Shown here: positions 22,001 to 34,222 of the stretch, one piece after another
How positions within the stretch are numbered: position 1 is the stretch's first letter
Layout: each line of letters starts with the position of its first letter
Assembly: GCA_023374025.1 (NCBI GenBank)
Contig: SIJG01000020.1
Location: 975,121-1,039,120, forward strand
Source of the DNA: Heterodera schachtii
Lineage: Eukaryota; Nematoda; Chromadorea; Rhabditida; Heteroderidae
Length of the DNA: 64,000 nt
Direction: 5' to 3'
Made by a program: the position numbers and the translations under genes
The notes under the pieces: generated by a model
What the model was told of the DNA's origin: nothing
What the model saw: the letters and a program-made list of their open reading frames with translations, nothing else
Database searches by the model: none

Positions 22001-23729
22001 TCAATTTTCCCCTTTGACTAATGGCCCACCTATTGGTGTCACTTTGGCCAAGTTTCGCTGGATTCGCTGCTGTTTGTTGGTCACTATCGTTCTGTTGCTG
22101 TTGTTGTTCACAGTAAGCGGCTGCTGTTGCACAAATGCGCTGCCGATCAAAGGAAATCGCTCCAAAAATGGGCCAAAAGTGCGCAAATACGCCTTTCGAT
22201 ATTCGCCACTTAACCGGCAAATATTTTTATTCATTTATGAAAACATTGCTTCTTTGCTTTGGGTGTTCACCTGAAAATGATCAACAACGGCGCATTGCTC
22301 GCGTAAGCCAATGCCAAAAGGCAAGACAATGCCATCGACGTATAGGCCTAAAATGGAGAATTCAAAATGCCAAATATTGAAAAATGCCATTTTCAAAAAT
22401 TCACTTTGGTAATTTCTGAAGTTTTTATGACCATCAAATTGAACAACACATTTACAAAATTGTTCATGGTGAAGCCGGCCACCACCACAACCATAATGGC
22501 CATCATAGAGCGGAGAAGGCGCCGTGTGATTTGGGAACTCACTAAACGAACGGAGGGAAGTTAAATTGGCAATTAAAATTTAAATAGGTAAATTATAGCC
22601 AATTAATTTATTAGTTGGCAAATTAATTATTGCCTGAATTGTCCTTCTTGTATGTGACCACAACCGCCAAGAAAATGTAAAGCAAAAATATCAGTGCACT
22701 GAGTGCCGCATTGACGAGAAGCAAAGGCAACGACATTGGGCCAACGTAATTGTCGTCGTGGGTTAAGCACAGTGTGACGCTAATCGCCAATTTAATTAGC
22801 ATCAAATATGGGATTTTTAATTAATTGCTCACTGTTGCGGGTATTCAATGGCCATTAAAATGACCGTGATGACAATGAAACCCGCGTGAAGTGACGAGCC
22901 GAAAATGATCAGAAAAGAGTAGAACGACTGGTGACGATGTCTAAAATAAAATTGAAAAGAGTGATTAATAAATTAATAATAATTATATAATAATAAAATA
23001 ATATACAATTAAAATGTTACAAAAATGATTTGGCGGACAGCGCAATGACTAATCGATCAAAACCAATCCAAAAAAGCAAACTCAAGCCAAAATTTCGGCA
23101 GAACAAAGGAATGACTTGGACGACAACGCAGGGGCCTGAAAATGTTTGAAAAATGGAAATTGTTTTTTTTTTTTTAATTTTTTGGCACCTTCAAACATAA
23201 AAGGTTGGCCAAGAAGGACAAAAGCCCAACCAATTGACAACGAAAGGCCAAAAAGACCGGAAAAGAAGGCATTGGCCGCGATCAAACGATTGCACGACTG
23301 ACGAAGTGTCCTTTAAAAGGGGGGCAAAGAAATGAAAAATGGGAAAATTAAATGGAAAATATAATAATTATTGCCAAATTAAGTTAAAAAGCTGACTTTG
23401 TCTTCCAAGTGACATAAACGAGCGAAAAGTTGAACAGAAAGCCAAGCAAACCGATGGACCAGCGAATTCCAATGACCAAAATGAAGCCAAATGGCAATTG
23501 GTTGTGGAAGAAAACGTTGTAAAACTGTAAAAATCGTGGCAATATTATTTTATATGAGGTAATTAAAAATAAATTAAAATTTAAATACAAATTTTTGAAG
23601 AAAAGGAAAAAATTATAAATCAAAAAAGTGTTTTTCAAGTAATTAAATTACCTGCATTAGAAGTGCAATTAACAAAATAAAGACAATTATTGAATTTTCT
23701 AAATTAATTTTTAAATTTGAGATGGTCAT
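22001..23729 (-). CDS. serpentine chemoreceptor-like GPCR (Srsx-like)
   Basis: Multi-exon model from ATG 23,729. Exon 1 (23,729-23,652) is MTISNLKINLENSIIVFILL plus a short tail. Exon 2 (from 23,524) carries TM1, GIRWSIGLLGFLFNFSLVYV. Next comes RQSCNRLIAANAFFSGLFG (TM2), then CRNFGLSLLFWIGFDRLVIA, where DRL stands in for the DRY motif at the end of TM3. HHRSFYSFLIIFGSSLHAGF is TM4 and PLLLVNAALSALIFLLYIF is TM5. An RRLLRSMMAIMVVVVAGFTM stretch is TM6. The last exon begins NICRLSGEYRKAYLRTFGPF, the usual N-x-x-x-S-x-E-Y-R-K junction after TM7, and ends in a Gln/Asn-rich cytoplasmic tail. Layout and tail motif fit nematode Srsx-type receptors. Likely ligands cannot be inferred. Confidence 0.75.
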
Positions 23730-23784
23730 TTTTAAATGTAATTTTTACGATTTCTAATGATCTTTTTGCCTATTATTGCTAGGT

Positions 23785-23920
23785 GCTAGGTGGTTTCATA
23801 AAATCCGCCAAATGGTCGTTTCATAAATTCGCCAGGGCGTTTTATAAATCCGCCAACATTGGGCGTTTATTTTATGAAACGCCCACGTTTGCAGTTTTTA
23901 TGAAACGACCGAGCAGCAGG
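23785..23920. repeat. TTTATAAATCCGCCA repeats
   Basis: Four to six degenerate copies of CGTTTTATAAATCCGCCA and its inverse TGGCGGATTT lie within 130 bp. They are the reverse-strand relatives of the array at 316-512. They lie just upstream of the Srsx-like gene start. Confidence 0.75.
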
Positions 23921-23929
23921 TTAATTGTC

Positions 23930-26070
23930 ACGCCAATTACCGAATTAATGTGCCAAAGATCTCTGTACAATGAATAAAAGGGATTATTATTATTATGCCA
24001 TTGTTTCTTTTAGTTTTTGTGGGCTTTTTTAGTTAAAAAAAAGTTGTCAATTACTCATATCAAAACATAGCAGAAAAGAGTTAGGAAAAAACAAATCAAA
24101 AAAAAAGTAAAATATTAATTGCTAATTAAAAACGGAATATTCGGATTCAGAGAGATCCCTGACCCTTGGCCGGGAGAATCCATGTGGGAATATTTTGGTG
24201 AATTACAACATAAAATAACGCTTATACATATATGTCTGATTAAAGGGCTCCCGGAAAATGAATCAGTAATAAGTATTTCTAAAATAAAGTTGTGTATCAT
24301 TATTATTTTGAATTACCAAAGGACAAAATTGTATAAAAACATCATACTGAATTTTCGATTGTTTTTTAAAGGCAAAAAAAAAAATTGAAATTACCCAAAC
24401 CCCAAAAAATAAATATTCTGTAAATTACAAACCCACGCTTATGATTTCAGGTAATAATACTACCGTGTTTTGTTTTTTCAAGAAATCCTGACTTACTTAC
24501 GCATTTTCCGGTAACGGACGAAAGCAGTAAAAAATTGTAATAAAAAATTTTAATGGAGCAAAAATTAAAAGAATGGCATTGCCATTAACACATAAAGTGG
24601 CACCATTTAGTCACATGACTGAATACATTAAAAATTTTAACAATGAATCTAAAAATGGGGCAATTAAAGAACACAAAATTTAAAGAAAAGGAGAAAGATG
24701 TACGAAAAAATATATTTGACTTGTCCAATTAGTGTAAGCACAAATTTTTACCAAATTATAAAATGTTAAGAAAAAGAAAAGAGCGCAGTAAAAGCGAAAT
24801 AGAAAGAGGAAAAGAAAAAAAACAAAAACGAAAGAATACATACATTTCTTTGTTTCTCTGTCTCCTTTTTCAACCCATGGGAAAATTGACTGAATATTTT
24901 CTTTCTTATATATAAATTTTTTTGTTTTGCTGGTGTTCGTGAGTCCAGTGAATCGTTCGGTGCGATTCGTTGCGGAGAGCGAAGTGCGACAGTTTGTGGA
25001 GGGACGGACAAAGGGCAACAACAGCAGCAACAACAACAACAAAAACAATAAAAAAATTCGCCTGGAGGAGCAATTAGTTCTAATTGAGGAGGGACGCGGG
25101 CGGTTAAAAATACGCGTCGAATGGTCGGCATTTTGACTGACCATCGGATGGAGCGGGAACACTTTGTCCGTTCCGATGATACGGACATTTGTCGTTCCTT
25201 TGGTCGATGAAGCGGCTGGGCTCCCACTTTTTTTAAAAATTGTGACTCACATTCATTATTTTTATATATTTATTTTTGTTATTTTTAAGGCAAAATGCTA
25301 TCGTAATATTTTCTATAAATCAAATCAGTGATTAAGTAAAGAATTGTGGGTGCAAAAGCAAAGAAAATTCTAAAGCTTATGTTAATTTTTATCCAATAAA
25401 TCCAATTAGCTAATGCAATTCTCCAAACAATTCTGGCTTTAAAAAATAATTTAAATATTTTTGGATCATTTTGACCAAATTCACTTTCGCTTGCACCACC
25501 AAACTTTCACCAATTCACTTCAAGCATTTGATTTATTTATACATTCTATATAAAAATTAGCATTGTCTTTTTTAAGATAAATTTGAAAACGTTTTTGCCT
25601 ACCGACGGTGCCTGTTGGCACTACCGTAAATTTTTTTTTGGTTTTTTCCCATTTTTTAACGGATTTGCACCAAAAAGGAATTTTTGTGTTAATTCAAAAT
25701 TTAAAAGGGCGTAAAAAGGAGGCTGTCTGAAAAAGGACGATCATTAAAAAGACCATTTAATTATAAATATTTATAAAAAGTAGTGTTGGTCGAGAGCGAA
25801 AATCCCGAGAATTGAATTCGAGACCCAAAAAGCCCGGGATTTTCTCTAGGCGAAAAGTTTTTCAAAAATTTTGCTTGTATAAAAATGCTTAAAATAAATT
25901 TTGAATTTTTTTCTCTTATATTTGCCTTTTTCAAATTTTGATTCAATAAACTCAATCTTTAATTTTAACAAAAATAATTTATTGCCTTTATTTTGAAATA
26001 TTATTTGGAACTTAAAATTTCATAAATTTTTCAACAGGAAGATTCCAATGATCACTTTGTTTTTCGCTCA
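23930..26070. other. mostly gene-free; uncertain exon-like stretch at 24,910-25,230
   Basis: At 24,909-25,136 a plus-strand frame reads VNRSVRFVAESEVRQFVEG, then a (CAA)n-encoded Asn/Lys run, then RLEEQLVLIEEGRGRLKIRV before a stop. The opposite strand is also open over the same DNA because of the CAA repeat. There is no visible start codon or clear splice partner, so I cannot call a gene. The rest is AT-rich; 25,785-25,860 has another CCCGAGAATT/CCCGGGATT repeat fragment. Confidence 0.35.
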
Positions 26071-27193
26071 TCAGAAAATGTTTGGCATCATTTTGACGCT
26101 GCAATTCACTCGACTCAGCCAAACATTGCCCGAAATGCCATTCACCGGCACAGTCACTGTGTGCAACCACCGCTGCCATACTTTCCATGGGCGCGGCAAT
26201 GCCGGACTCTGTTGGTTGTCATAATCGATCACCGAAAGTGGAAATTGAGCGAAGAACTCGTCATGGTCGTTGTTGACCAGTGCCGACCAATGATCGGCAC
26301 TGGTGTGGATGAAAAGGTTCGGCACTTTGCTCTTTAACAGCTTGACAAAATTGAGCAGCTTTCCCGTGAATAGGACCTTGTCTGCACCTTCATTCTTATC
26401 TGAACAACAGAATTAAATAACAAAATAATTAACAGTGTATACTACTAATGAGCTTCTAATTTGAATTAGCAACTTTCGATCACAATTTCTTGGAATTATA
26501 TGCTAATTAGGTAAACCCGCTTCCCTTCCTCATTTATTTTGAGTTCACTATCCGAGAATAACCAAGTTGGCAATTAATATTTTAAAATATTTAAAATATA
26601 CCGAAATATTTTTACAAACTCACATATTTCAACATTGACCACAGCAAAGTCTTTGTGCACATTGAATCCCGCCCTTATGCTTGTGTTTAGAAAATGCTGC
26701 ACCTGCTCCAAGGCACCGGCACTTCCCGGCTCTCCTCTGAAGTAATGGTAGGCACCGCGATGAGTCATACCAATGGCATTCATTGCCCTTAATTAAGGCA
26801 AATTAATCGGTGCACAACAAAATGCTATGCGGATTAGGAAATAAGATACATTGGTGAAACCCACTTAAAATTTTGTTCAAATTTCGGGTCTTGGAACTGT
26901 TTGTCTTCGGTTGCCTTCGCATCGGCCAACACTTTTTGTTCCTTTCCCCACAAATTTGGGTTCTCTCCCAACACCCGTGGCCAGTCGATTTCGCCATTCT
27001 GAGCCCAAGCAGTGATCATGTTGAGAAGACAATCTTTGGCATTCGTTAATTACCTATATTATAAATCCTATTCCAAATGCTTACTATTTTTATCCAGACA
27101 ATGTTTGCATTGTCCACATTCATTTTCAATTACGGCGCTAATTTGGTGCAGAATAAACGCAATTAAAAGGGCAGCAATAATTGCGGGTTTCAT
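26071..27193 (-). CDS. secreted GH25-like (muramidase fold) protein
   Basis: Four exons (27,193-27,085; 27,033-26,865; 26,787-26,624; 26,399-26,071), all GT-AG and in phase, encode 256 residues. Residues 1-20 are a signal peptide (MKPAIIAALLIAFILHQISA). Family 25 glycoside hydrolase landmarks follow in order: GEIDWPRVLGENPNLW, KATEDKQFQDPKFEQNFK, GMTHRGAYHYFRGEPGSAGA, DFAVVNVEI, the region around PNLFIHTSADHW, PLSVIDYDNQQSPALPRPW, and VNGISGNVWLSRVNC. GH25 enzymes cleave bacterial peptidoglycan with a D-x-E motif. Here the motif is N-V-E (residues 144-146) and the usual N-terminal Asp strand is MITAW, so catalysis is doubtful. GH25 genes are uncommon in animals and often attributed to bacterial or phage transfer. 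It may be a repurposed secreted protein. Confidence 0.7.
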
Positions 27194-29280
27194 GTTCGCG
27201 TTGTGTTATTTATCTACCTTTTGATTTTGAAAACTCATTAAATTTGTTAAATTTTAACATTAAATTTGGGTTTTGCTTTCTGCGGTCCAATTTTTCATTG
27301 TTTTATCTTTTTTTTAAATTTTTTTTAATGACCGCATTAGTATTTATAGGATGGATTAATTTAAAAATAGGTATTAAGGATATTAAAAGAACTTTGATGG
27401 TAAAAGAAGGAAATTTTAAATTTTCAACTATTATTCAGCATTGAGTGGAAGAGAAAAAGGCAAATTTTTTGAAACATTAAAATGTCTGCTGAATTGGAAA
27501 TGCTTTGGCTATAGGCTGACGCGCGTATCGAAGAAAAACGCCATTTCGCCATCCTTTTTTCAATTTCTGATGACTCACGAACGCGTCAGGGCCAGTCAGA
27601 TGAGGACAAATCAGCTGATGGACAGACAACTCAGCTTTACGACAATTTACAAAATAATTATAAAATTGATTAATTAAATGAAATAAAAGAAAACAAAATA
27701 AAGTAAAAATATTTAATAAATTTAGTAAGGAATAAACTATCAAATTTTAATTTAACTGTTAATTTCTGAAAGTTTAAAAGTATTTTTAAATAAAATATTA
27801 TTAAAAAAATAATTTTTAAAAATTACAATGAGCCAATTTGTCATCAGCCGAATTGTCCCATCAGCTGAGTTATCTTCGGCTGAGTTGTTCTCAGCTTACT
27901 AGTCCAGAAGCCACTCACTAATATTCATTATCAAAGAAATTTGTTTTGTTTTTTATGCTATAAATTATTTTTTATTTTATAAAATTTCAGAAATTTTCTA
28001 GTGGAAAAGTTCTGTGATGCCATAATTAAGGAAGCGGAGTGTTGGGACAAAAAACAATTCGTTTAAATTTTCTTTAATCAAGCTCCATTGAATATAACAA
28101 TTGAGCTCGGTACCATCCCTTAAAACTGCAGCAAAATTTCGGAAAAAATACAAAAGCGGATTAATGCGAAAATGTGGCGTTCCGTTAGCGTATAACCCAC
28201 CAGTCAGACGGGAGATGAAGGGGAACGAAGAAATTACAATTAATTAAACACCGCTAATAATCATGCTCGCGTTCGTGCCCTAATTATCCTAGCCAATAAC
28301 AAGTTACAAGTAAGTAGATTAAAAAAAGCATAAAAAATGCGTTACTTAATTGGAACTAAAAAAATAGTGGAGCGAGAAGAAATGACGAGAAGAAATGATA
28401 AATGAGTGAAGCAAATTTGGAAATATTACATAGTGAGCAAGTTAATTAATCGCATTAATATCATACAAAATTATCATCAATTCGATTTGAACAGAAAATG
28501 CGACTGAAAAAATTTTAAATGCTTTTTTAAACAATTTTACGATTTTTGTAATTTATTTAATTCAAAATTAAAAAAAGAATTCGGCTTCGGTTGTAAAGAC
28601 AGGCGAAACTTTGAAATGTTGACGAAGCTTAGAATCAAACAATTTCTATTCCTAGTGAACATCCAAACACTTCAAAAAACCAATCCTTTGCACTTAAAAT
28701 AACGCCAAATAAAACCAAATTTTATTGAAAAATACCACAACTTTTGTGTTGTTATGTAAAAAGCCAAACAAACAGTGAACATGAACTGAAATATATTCTA
28801 AGTAAACGTATAAACCATTAATATTCGCGGGGGGAAATTTGAGCACCAAATTAAGGACTTAAAAAAAGAAAAAAATTTTTAAATGTGTAAAAAATTAAAC
28901 CGTTTAATTTAAAGCACAGCAAATTTTAATCGAGTTTGGGATCTTAATCTTTTTTTTAACGAATCGTCCACTCAATTAACCATCTTATTTTGTAGGAATC
29001 AAATTGTTGTCCTTTCTCCTCCGACAATATTTGTGGTCTTCGAATTGTACAATATTTCAGTCTGTAGTGTGGTCCAACAATCCCAGCCCTTCCACGTGAT
29101 TCCAAAGTCATTTTTCTATTTGATTTAAGAAGATATTGAATTTTAAATGTTGCCTTTTGACAGCTGCATAAAATTTGAGTCATGTGTAAATAAAATTATT
29201 CCACTAAATTTGAAGCAAATTTAAAGAAATAATTTTATGGGACTAAAATAGAAGTGAATCTTTCTAAATGCATATAATTA
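27194..29280. other. intergenic, no gene accepted
   Basis: AT-rich. A cluster of CAGCTGA / TCAGCTGA words occurs at 27,610-27,635 and 27,845-27,905. A 75-codon minus frame at 28,956-29,183 has no recognisable feature. The stretch before 29,281 belongs to the upstream flank of the duplicated secreted gene. Confidence 0.4.
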
Positions 29281-29313
29281 ATGAATTAATCATTGGTTAT
29301 TAAAGCTAAACAA
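29281..29313 (+). promoter_or_regulatory. conserved upstream box of the duplicated secreted gene (copy 1)
   Basis: AATTAATCATTGGTTATTAA followed by AGCTAAACAAA is shared with the minus strand at 41,520-41,552, about 125-140 bp before each start codon. Sequence further upstream diverges between copies, so this is the best-conserved part of the 5' flank. Function is inferred only from conservation. Confidence 0.5.
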
Positions 29314-29436
29314 ACGTGGAAAAATCTTTCTAAAATTTTTTTTCTCTTCAATTTTTTCTTTAAAAGGCATTTGCTTACAATTATTTTAATTTGCATTCTT
29401 TCATTCGTTTCCAACCAAAAATTCCCATTCCGAGCC

Positions 29437-30721
29437 ATGCGTGCTTTCTCTTCGCCATCCTGGCCCATTTCATGCCCAATTTTTCTGCTGCTCATGGTCC
29501 CGCTGTCAGTAAATGCTTTCTTCGGATGGGGTGGTTGTGAGGACGAAACGCAAATCGGAGTTGCACAAATTATTGGGCAAAAACAACAACAAAAACAGCA
29601 ACAAGAAAATCAAGAAAAACAAAATCAAGAAAAACAGCAAAAAGAAAACGAAGAAAAACAGCAAAAAGAGCAACAACAACAAGAGCATAAAGAAAACGAA
29701 GAAAAACAGCAAAAAGAAAACGAAGAAAAACAGCAAAAAGAAAACGAAGAAAAACAGCAAAAAGAAAACGAAGAAAAACAGCAAAAAGAAAACGTTGAAA
29801 AACAGCAAAAAGAGCAACAGGAAAAAGAGCAAAAAGAAAACCAACAAAAAGACCAAAAAGAGCAACAAGAAAACCAACAAAAAGAAAACCAAGAAAAACA
29901 GCAAAAAGAAAACGAAGAAAAACAGCAACAACAACAAGAGCATAAAGACACACAATATTCGGGCAACAGTGATAGCCAACAACAGAACAACGACAACAAC
30001 TTCAAGCAGTACGAGCAGTACATCAAATCTCTCTTTATTGCACTTAACGAAACAAAGGTGCAAACGGAGACACGACAAGCGCGGGCTCATATCACGGCAT
30101 GTGTGCATGCGATCAGCGTATTGTTATGGCAGGGATACGATCAGTTGGTGCAAAACAACGGCACCAGCTGCAGAACGAACGGCGGCATTGGCGATAGTTG
30201 TGGTGAACAGGCAAAAGATGGTTCTTCGTCATGCACGGTAAATCAAAAATTTGAATCAGCGCAAACATTTTCATGACAAAAAATATCTGTCAAAAAGTAC
30301 CATTGGCACTTTTGCCGAAAATCATGCAAATAGGGAAAGGGTCTAATGGAGCCCATTTAATATTTTTCAATTGATAACGTAATTACAAGTCTCAAACTGA
30401 ATTTAGAAACAGGAGCTGGATGATGTGGCATTGCAACTCAGTCAGAATCAATTCGGCCAACAGCTGGACCAAACCGTCGACGGAAACGGTGCCAATGGCA
30501 TTTCCGGGGGTTGTGTCAGTGCTGACCAAGTGCCGACCACCGCGCAGATTATCGCAATGATAAACCAGTACTCCTACACATACAATCTGATCAACGGACA
30601 ATCCAGCGGCGTGACCATCAGCGATTCGTCATCGAATGCCGAAATCACCAGCGCAATTGGCACAATCATGCGCCAGACCACTCAGCTGCAGCAACAGCTG
30701 CAGAGCAACTCGAAGAAATGA
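29437..30721 (+). CDS. secreted protein, FFGWG family, Gln/Lys/Glu-repeat centre (copy 1)
   Basis: Exon 1 is 29,437-30,237 and exon 2 is 30,407-30,721, giving about 371 residues. The start is chosen at MRAFSSPSW because the paralogue aligns there, not at the upstream ATG 29,293. A signal peptide ends before FFGWGG. Residues about 45-185 are a low-complexity region built from QQKENEEK units (24-bp DNA repeats). The conserved C-terminal half reads YIKSLFIALNETKVQTETRQ, then ACVHAISVLLWQGYDQLVQN, with single Cys residues in NGTSCRTNG and SSSCT. Exon 2 starts KQELDDVALQLSQNQFGQQL and ends in a Gln-rich coiled stretch (TTQLQQQLQSNSKK). I do not recognise a named family. Signal peptide plus variable centre fits a secreted effector. 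Confidence 0.75.
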
Positions 30722-31025
30722 AAAACAAAGTGCGCGGTTTTCGGTATTTTTCGACCATAGAAAACGTCTCTTCTTAAGCCTACCTCTTTTCATATTATTT
30801 TTTCCGGTCCATTCACTTCATTTTTGTTCATTTCCCTCCCCATTGACTCGTTTTACACATTGCTTTATATATTTGTCAATTTTTGCTCATAAATTTTTCT
30901 TTTATAATTATTAGTGAAGCTTGAGAGTCTCGACTCGAGAAAAGTCTCGAGTTTTTTGGCTCGGTCTCGATTTTCCTTTTCGGAACCGAGATTTTTTTTA
31001 CACCCAATAATGATTGGCTTTTGAC

Positions 31026-31850
31026 ATTCTTTTCTGATTTTTTTATGGTTATATGCGTTTGTCTATTGCAAATTATTAGGTTACACATTAAATTTAAAAC
31101 TTTTTAGAGAATTATTTTCCCATTTATATTTCCCCTGACTTTGGGGAGCCTGAAACGCACGAAAAACATGTTTTAGCTTGGTTTGAAGCTTCTAGGATGG
31201 ATTTCTGTATCCATATTTTCCATATTTTTGTATATTTCGCGTCAAATTTTGGCATTATGACCATATTTTATTTCCATATTTTGGCATTTTTGACCTAAGG
31301 ACCGGAAAAATTCCCGAAAAATCATTTTTTAGCTAATTTTCTCGAGCATATTGAATTATATTTAAATTTTCTTAAAAATTCGTAAATTTATGCCAGAATG
31401 AGCAAAAAAGCGAAAATTTAGCTTTTCAAGTTGTTTTTTTTTGCTAAAAATCTAGTAAATTTTAGCTTTATCATTGTTTTTTTTTTCTAAAAATGGAATT
31501 TTAATATCTAATTTAGGTAGCCATTTTTGAAAGTTTTACTTTATATTTAGGGAATTTAAAGAAATTTTGAGAAATATACCCTCAATTTGGAAAAATTTAT
31601 GTTCATATTTTTGCCATTTTATGTCCATATTTCGCTGTTTTTCGTACATATTTTATGGTCATATTTCGCGATTTTATATCCACATTTTTGGAAGTCCTAG
31701 TAATAAGATTTTTAGGTTTTGGAATAGTGACTTTATTCTTAATTTTCAGTCTATTGACAATTTATTAAAGCATTTTAAATTCTTTTGTCAAAATAAAATT
31801 AAAACGTAACCAGCTTTGTTTTTATTTTTAACATTTTAGCCTCAATGAAT
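31026..31850. repeat. degenerate CATATTTT repeat field
   Basis: From 31,200 to 31,690 the sequence repeats words such as CCATATTTT(C/G)G and TTTATGTCCATATTTCG. Related fields occur at 32,900-33,050, 33,230-33,370, 33,825-33,895, 35,880-36,020, 36,170-36,360 and 55,100-55,165. No gene. Confidence 0.6.
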
Positions 31851-31904
31851 TCAAGTTCCATCCAAATGATTAATAATCGCAAATTCATGCATTATTCTGT
31901 AAAA

Positions 31905-32690
31905 CAACCCCGGTTCTGAAAATACAAAAGAACAACCATTCTGAAAAACCAGAACAACAACCATTCTGAAAACACAAAACAACAAACACTCTGAAAAAAA
32001 ACAACAAACATTCTGGAACAAAAATCCTTCAGAATCACAAATATTCTGAAAATACAAAAGAAATACACAAACAAGCCCCCCCATTGCGAAAATACAAAAG
32101 AACATCCATTCTGAAAACACAAAAACAATAAACGTTCTGAAAACACAAAACAACAAACATTCTGAAAACACAAAACAACAAATATTCTGAAACACAAAAC
32201 AACAGGCTTCTTTCTGAAAACGCAAAACAACAAACATTCTGAAAATACAAAAGAACAACCATTCTGAAAATACAAACAACCCCCATTGCGAAAATACAAA
32301 AGAACATCCATTCTGAAAACACAAAACAACAACCATTTTGAAAACACAAAACAACAAACATTCTGAAAACAAAAACAACAAACATTCTGAAAACACAAAA
32401 CAACAACATTCTGAAAACACAAGACGACAACCACTTTGAAAACACAAAAACAAACATTCTGAAAACATAAAACAACAAGCTTCTTTCTGAAAACACAAAA
32501 CAACAATGATTCTGAAAACACAAAACAACAACATTCTGAAAACACAAGACGACAACCACTTTGAAAACACAAAAACAAACATTCTGAAAACATAAAACAA
32601 CAAGCTTCTTTCTGAAAACACAAAACACAATGATTCTGAAAATACGAAACAACAAACATTCTGAAAACACAAACAACAACCACCATGGAA
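31905..32690. repeat. minisatellite, TTCTGAAAACACAAAACAACAA unit
   Basis: About 30 degenerate copies of a 22-27-bp unit (ATTCTGAAAACACAAAACAA with length variants). The minus strand is open for over 300 codons in more than one frame, reading repeated VFSECLLFCVFRM-like units. This follows from lack of stops in the repeat and is not evidence of a gene. Larger blocks around CTTCTTTCTGAAAAC repeat with a period near 120-130 bp. Confidence 0.85.
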
Positions 32691-32869
32691 ACCCAGAAAT
32701 AATCTTTTTTTGATTTGACCAGCGATTTCCTTATTTTTATAATTTTTCGAGAGGACCCCTGACAAATGAGTAAAGGATATAAATAATGTATAGGGATTGT
32801 TTTTTATGTAAATACATATTTTTTCCTGGATTCTCCATAACCTAATTAGTAGGAAAAACATTTCTTTTT

Positions 32870-33370
32870 TGTGTTTGCGAACAAAAATCGGGACTTTTTT
32901 TTTTACATATTTTGGGTTTTTATGCATATTTTGCCATTTTTTGTAATATTTTCAGTTTTTTGCATATTTTGCCATTTTTTGTACATATTTTCATTTTTTT
33001 TTTGTTACATATTTTGCCATTTTTCGTCAAATATTTTCAGATTGAATATCCTTAAGAAAAAAATTTGATTATGCCTAAAATTATTTCCAAATCTGAATTG
33101 ATGCGCGAATGGGCAACAGGTGCTTTAGTGGCGAAAATCTTGAGAAATTTTTGATTTGCAATTGCAAAAACAACATATAAAATTTATGAGGAATAAATTT
33201 TTTTTTATTGAATTTGCACCCCTAAGTTTCAAGTTTTTTTGTGCATATTTGGTGCATATTTAGCGATTTTTGTGCATATTTGGTGCATATTTCACAACTT
33301 TATTTGCATATTTATGCGCATATTTTGGCTACTTTTCGTGCATATTTTTTGCAGCCCTGCATATTACATA
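32870..33370. repeat. CATATTTTGCCATTTTT repeat field
   Basis: Two sub-blocks (32,900-33,050 and 33,230-33,360) of degenerate TGCATATTTTGCCATTTTT units, abutting the foldback element. No gene. Confidence 0.6.
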
Positions 33371-33838
33371 TGTACGGTAATAGTGGAGAATCTGGGCTCC
33401 ACCAAAAAATTTTTTTTTTCTGCTATAAAAAGATCAACCCGGGGGTTTACGTGGCTTCTGATCACTAATCTGATATCAGATTTGCAAAAAACATTGATTT
33501 TATCATTGATTTTGAAAATCAAAGATTTTCGAAATTTTGATCAATAATGATCAAATACGACGTAAACATTGAGATAATCATAGAACAAACACACAAAAAA
33601 TAAAACAATCAAAATTTATTACCCAGTCAATGCTCAATTTATGAAAATATGACCATATTGATCAAAATTTCGAAAATCTTTGATTTTCAAATCAATGATA
33701 AAATCAATGATTTTTGCAAATCTGATATCAGATTCGTGATCAGAAGCCACGTAAACCCCCGGGTTGATCTTTTTATAGCAAAAAAAAATTTTTTTGGTGG
33801 AGCCCAGATTCTCCACTATTACCATATGTACATATTTT
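33371..33838. mobile_element. foldback element with about 180-bp inverted arms
   Basis: 33,371-33,556 (starting TGTACGGTAATAGTGGAGAA) is the near-perfect reverse complement of 33,654-33,832 (ending TTCTCCACTATTACCATATG). The arms share GGGGTTTACGTGGCTTCTGA and CTGATATCAGATT. The roughly 100-bp centre is AT-rich and unpaired. No coding capacity. It sits inside CATATTTT repeats. A degenerate arm fragment (GAGCTCAGATTCGTGATCAG) follows at 33,950-33,975. Confidence 0.8.
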
Positions 33839-34222
33839 TATACATCTTTTGGACTTTTCTACATATTTCGCAATTTTTCGTACATATTTTCATTAAAAAA
33901 ATTAAGTACTTGATGAGAAATCCTAGACAAAAATCAATGATTTTGCTAAAATCCGAGCTCAGATTCGTGATCAGCGCAATTTTCAACCCTAGAAAAAAGG
34001 CTTCTTAAATTTTTATATTTATTTTACGCAGAAACCACAAAACTGCACCATTGCCGGCAAAAAATTTATGATCATTAGGCAGGCAAATACAATATGTACA
34101 ACACAATACATAATTATAATTACAACGCTTTGGAATGCAAAATCAAACGATATGTACAGATAATATACAATTAAGACCTATATACATAGCAATACGCCAC
34201 CGGAATATGATCGATTTTCATT

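Larger units (their letters stand above)
29281..31025 (+). repeat. inverted duplication A, left arm
   Basis: Matches 41,552-39,460 in reverse, from the upstream box through exon 2 and 300 bp of 3' flank ending at CCCAATAATGATTG. Only the middle of exon 1 does not align. The 3' flank includes a repeat with GTCTCGACTCGAGAAAAG and GGCTCGGTCTCGATTTTCC. Confidence 0.85.

Noticed and set aside
24680..25227. Minus-strand frames with poly-Leu or poly-Cys stretches resembling signal peptides
   Set aside because: The hydrophobic run is the complement of a CAA-type repeat; three frames are open on both strands and none has splice or domain support.
29506..30108. Long open frames on the minus strand and other plus frames over the QQKENEEK region
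   Set aside because: Shadows of the 24-bp coding repeat in the plus-strand secreted gene; only the chosen frame has the paralogue-conserved ends.
31851..32927. Long minus-strand frames rich in FSECLLFCVFRM
   Set aside because: They follow a degenerate minisatellite, and overlapping frames are equally open. No start or splice signals support a gene.
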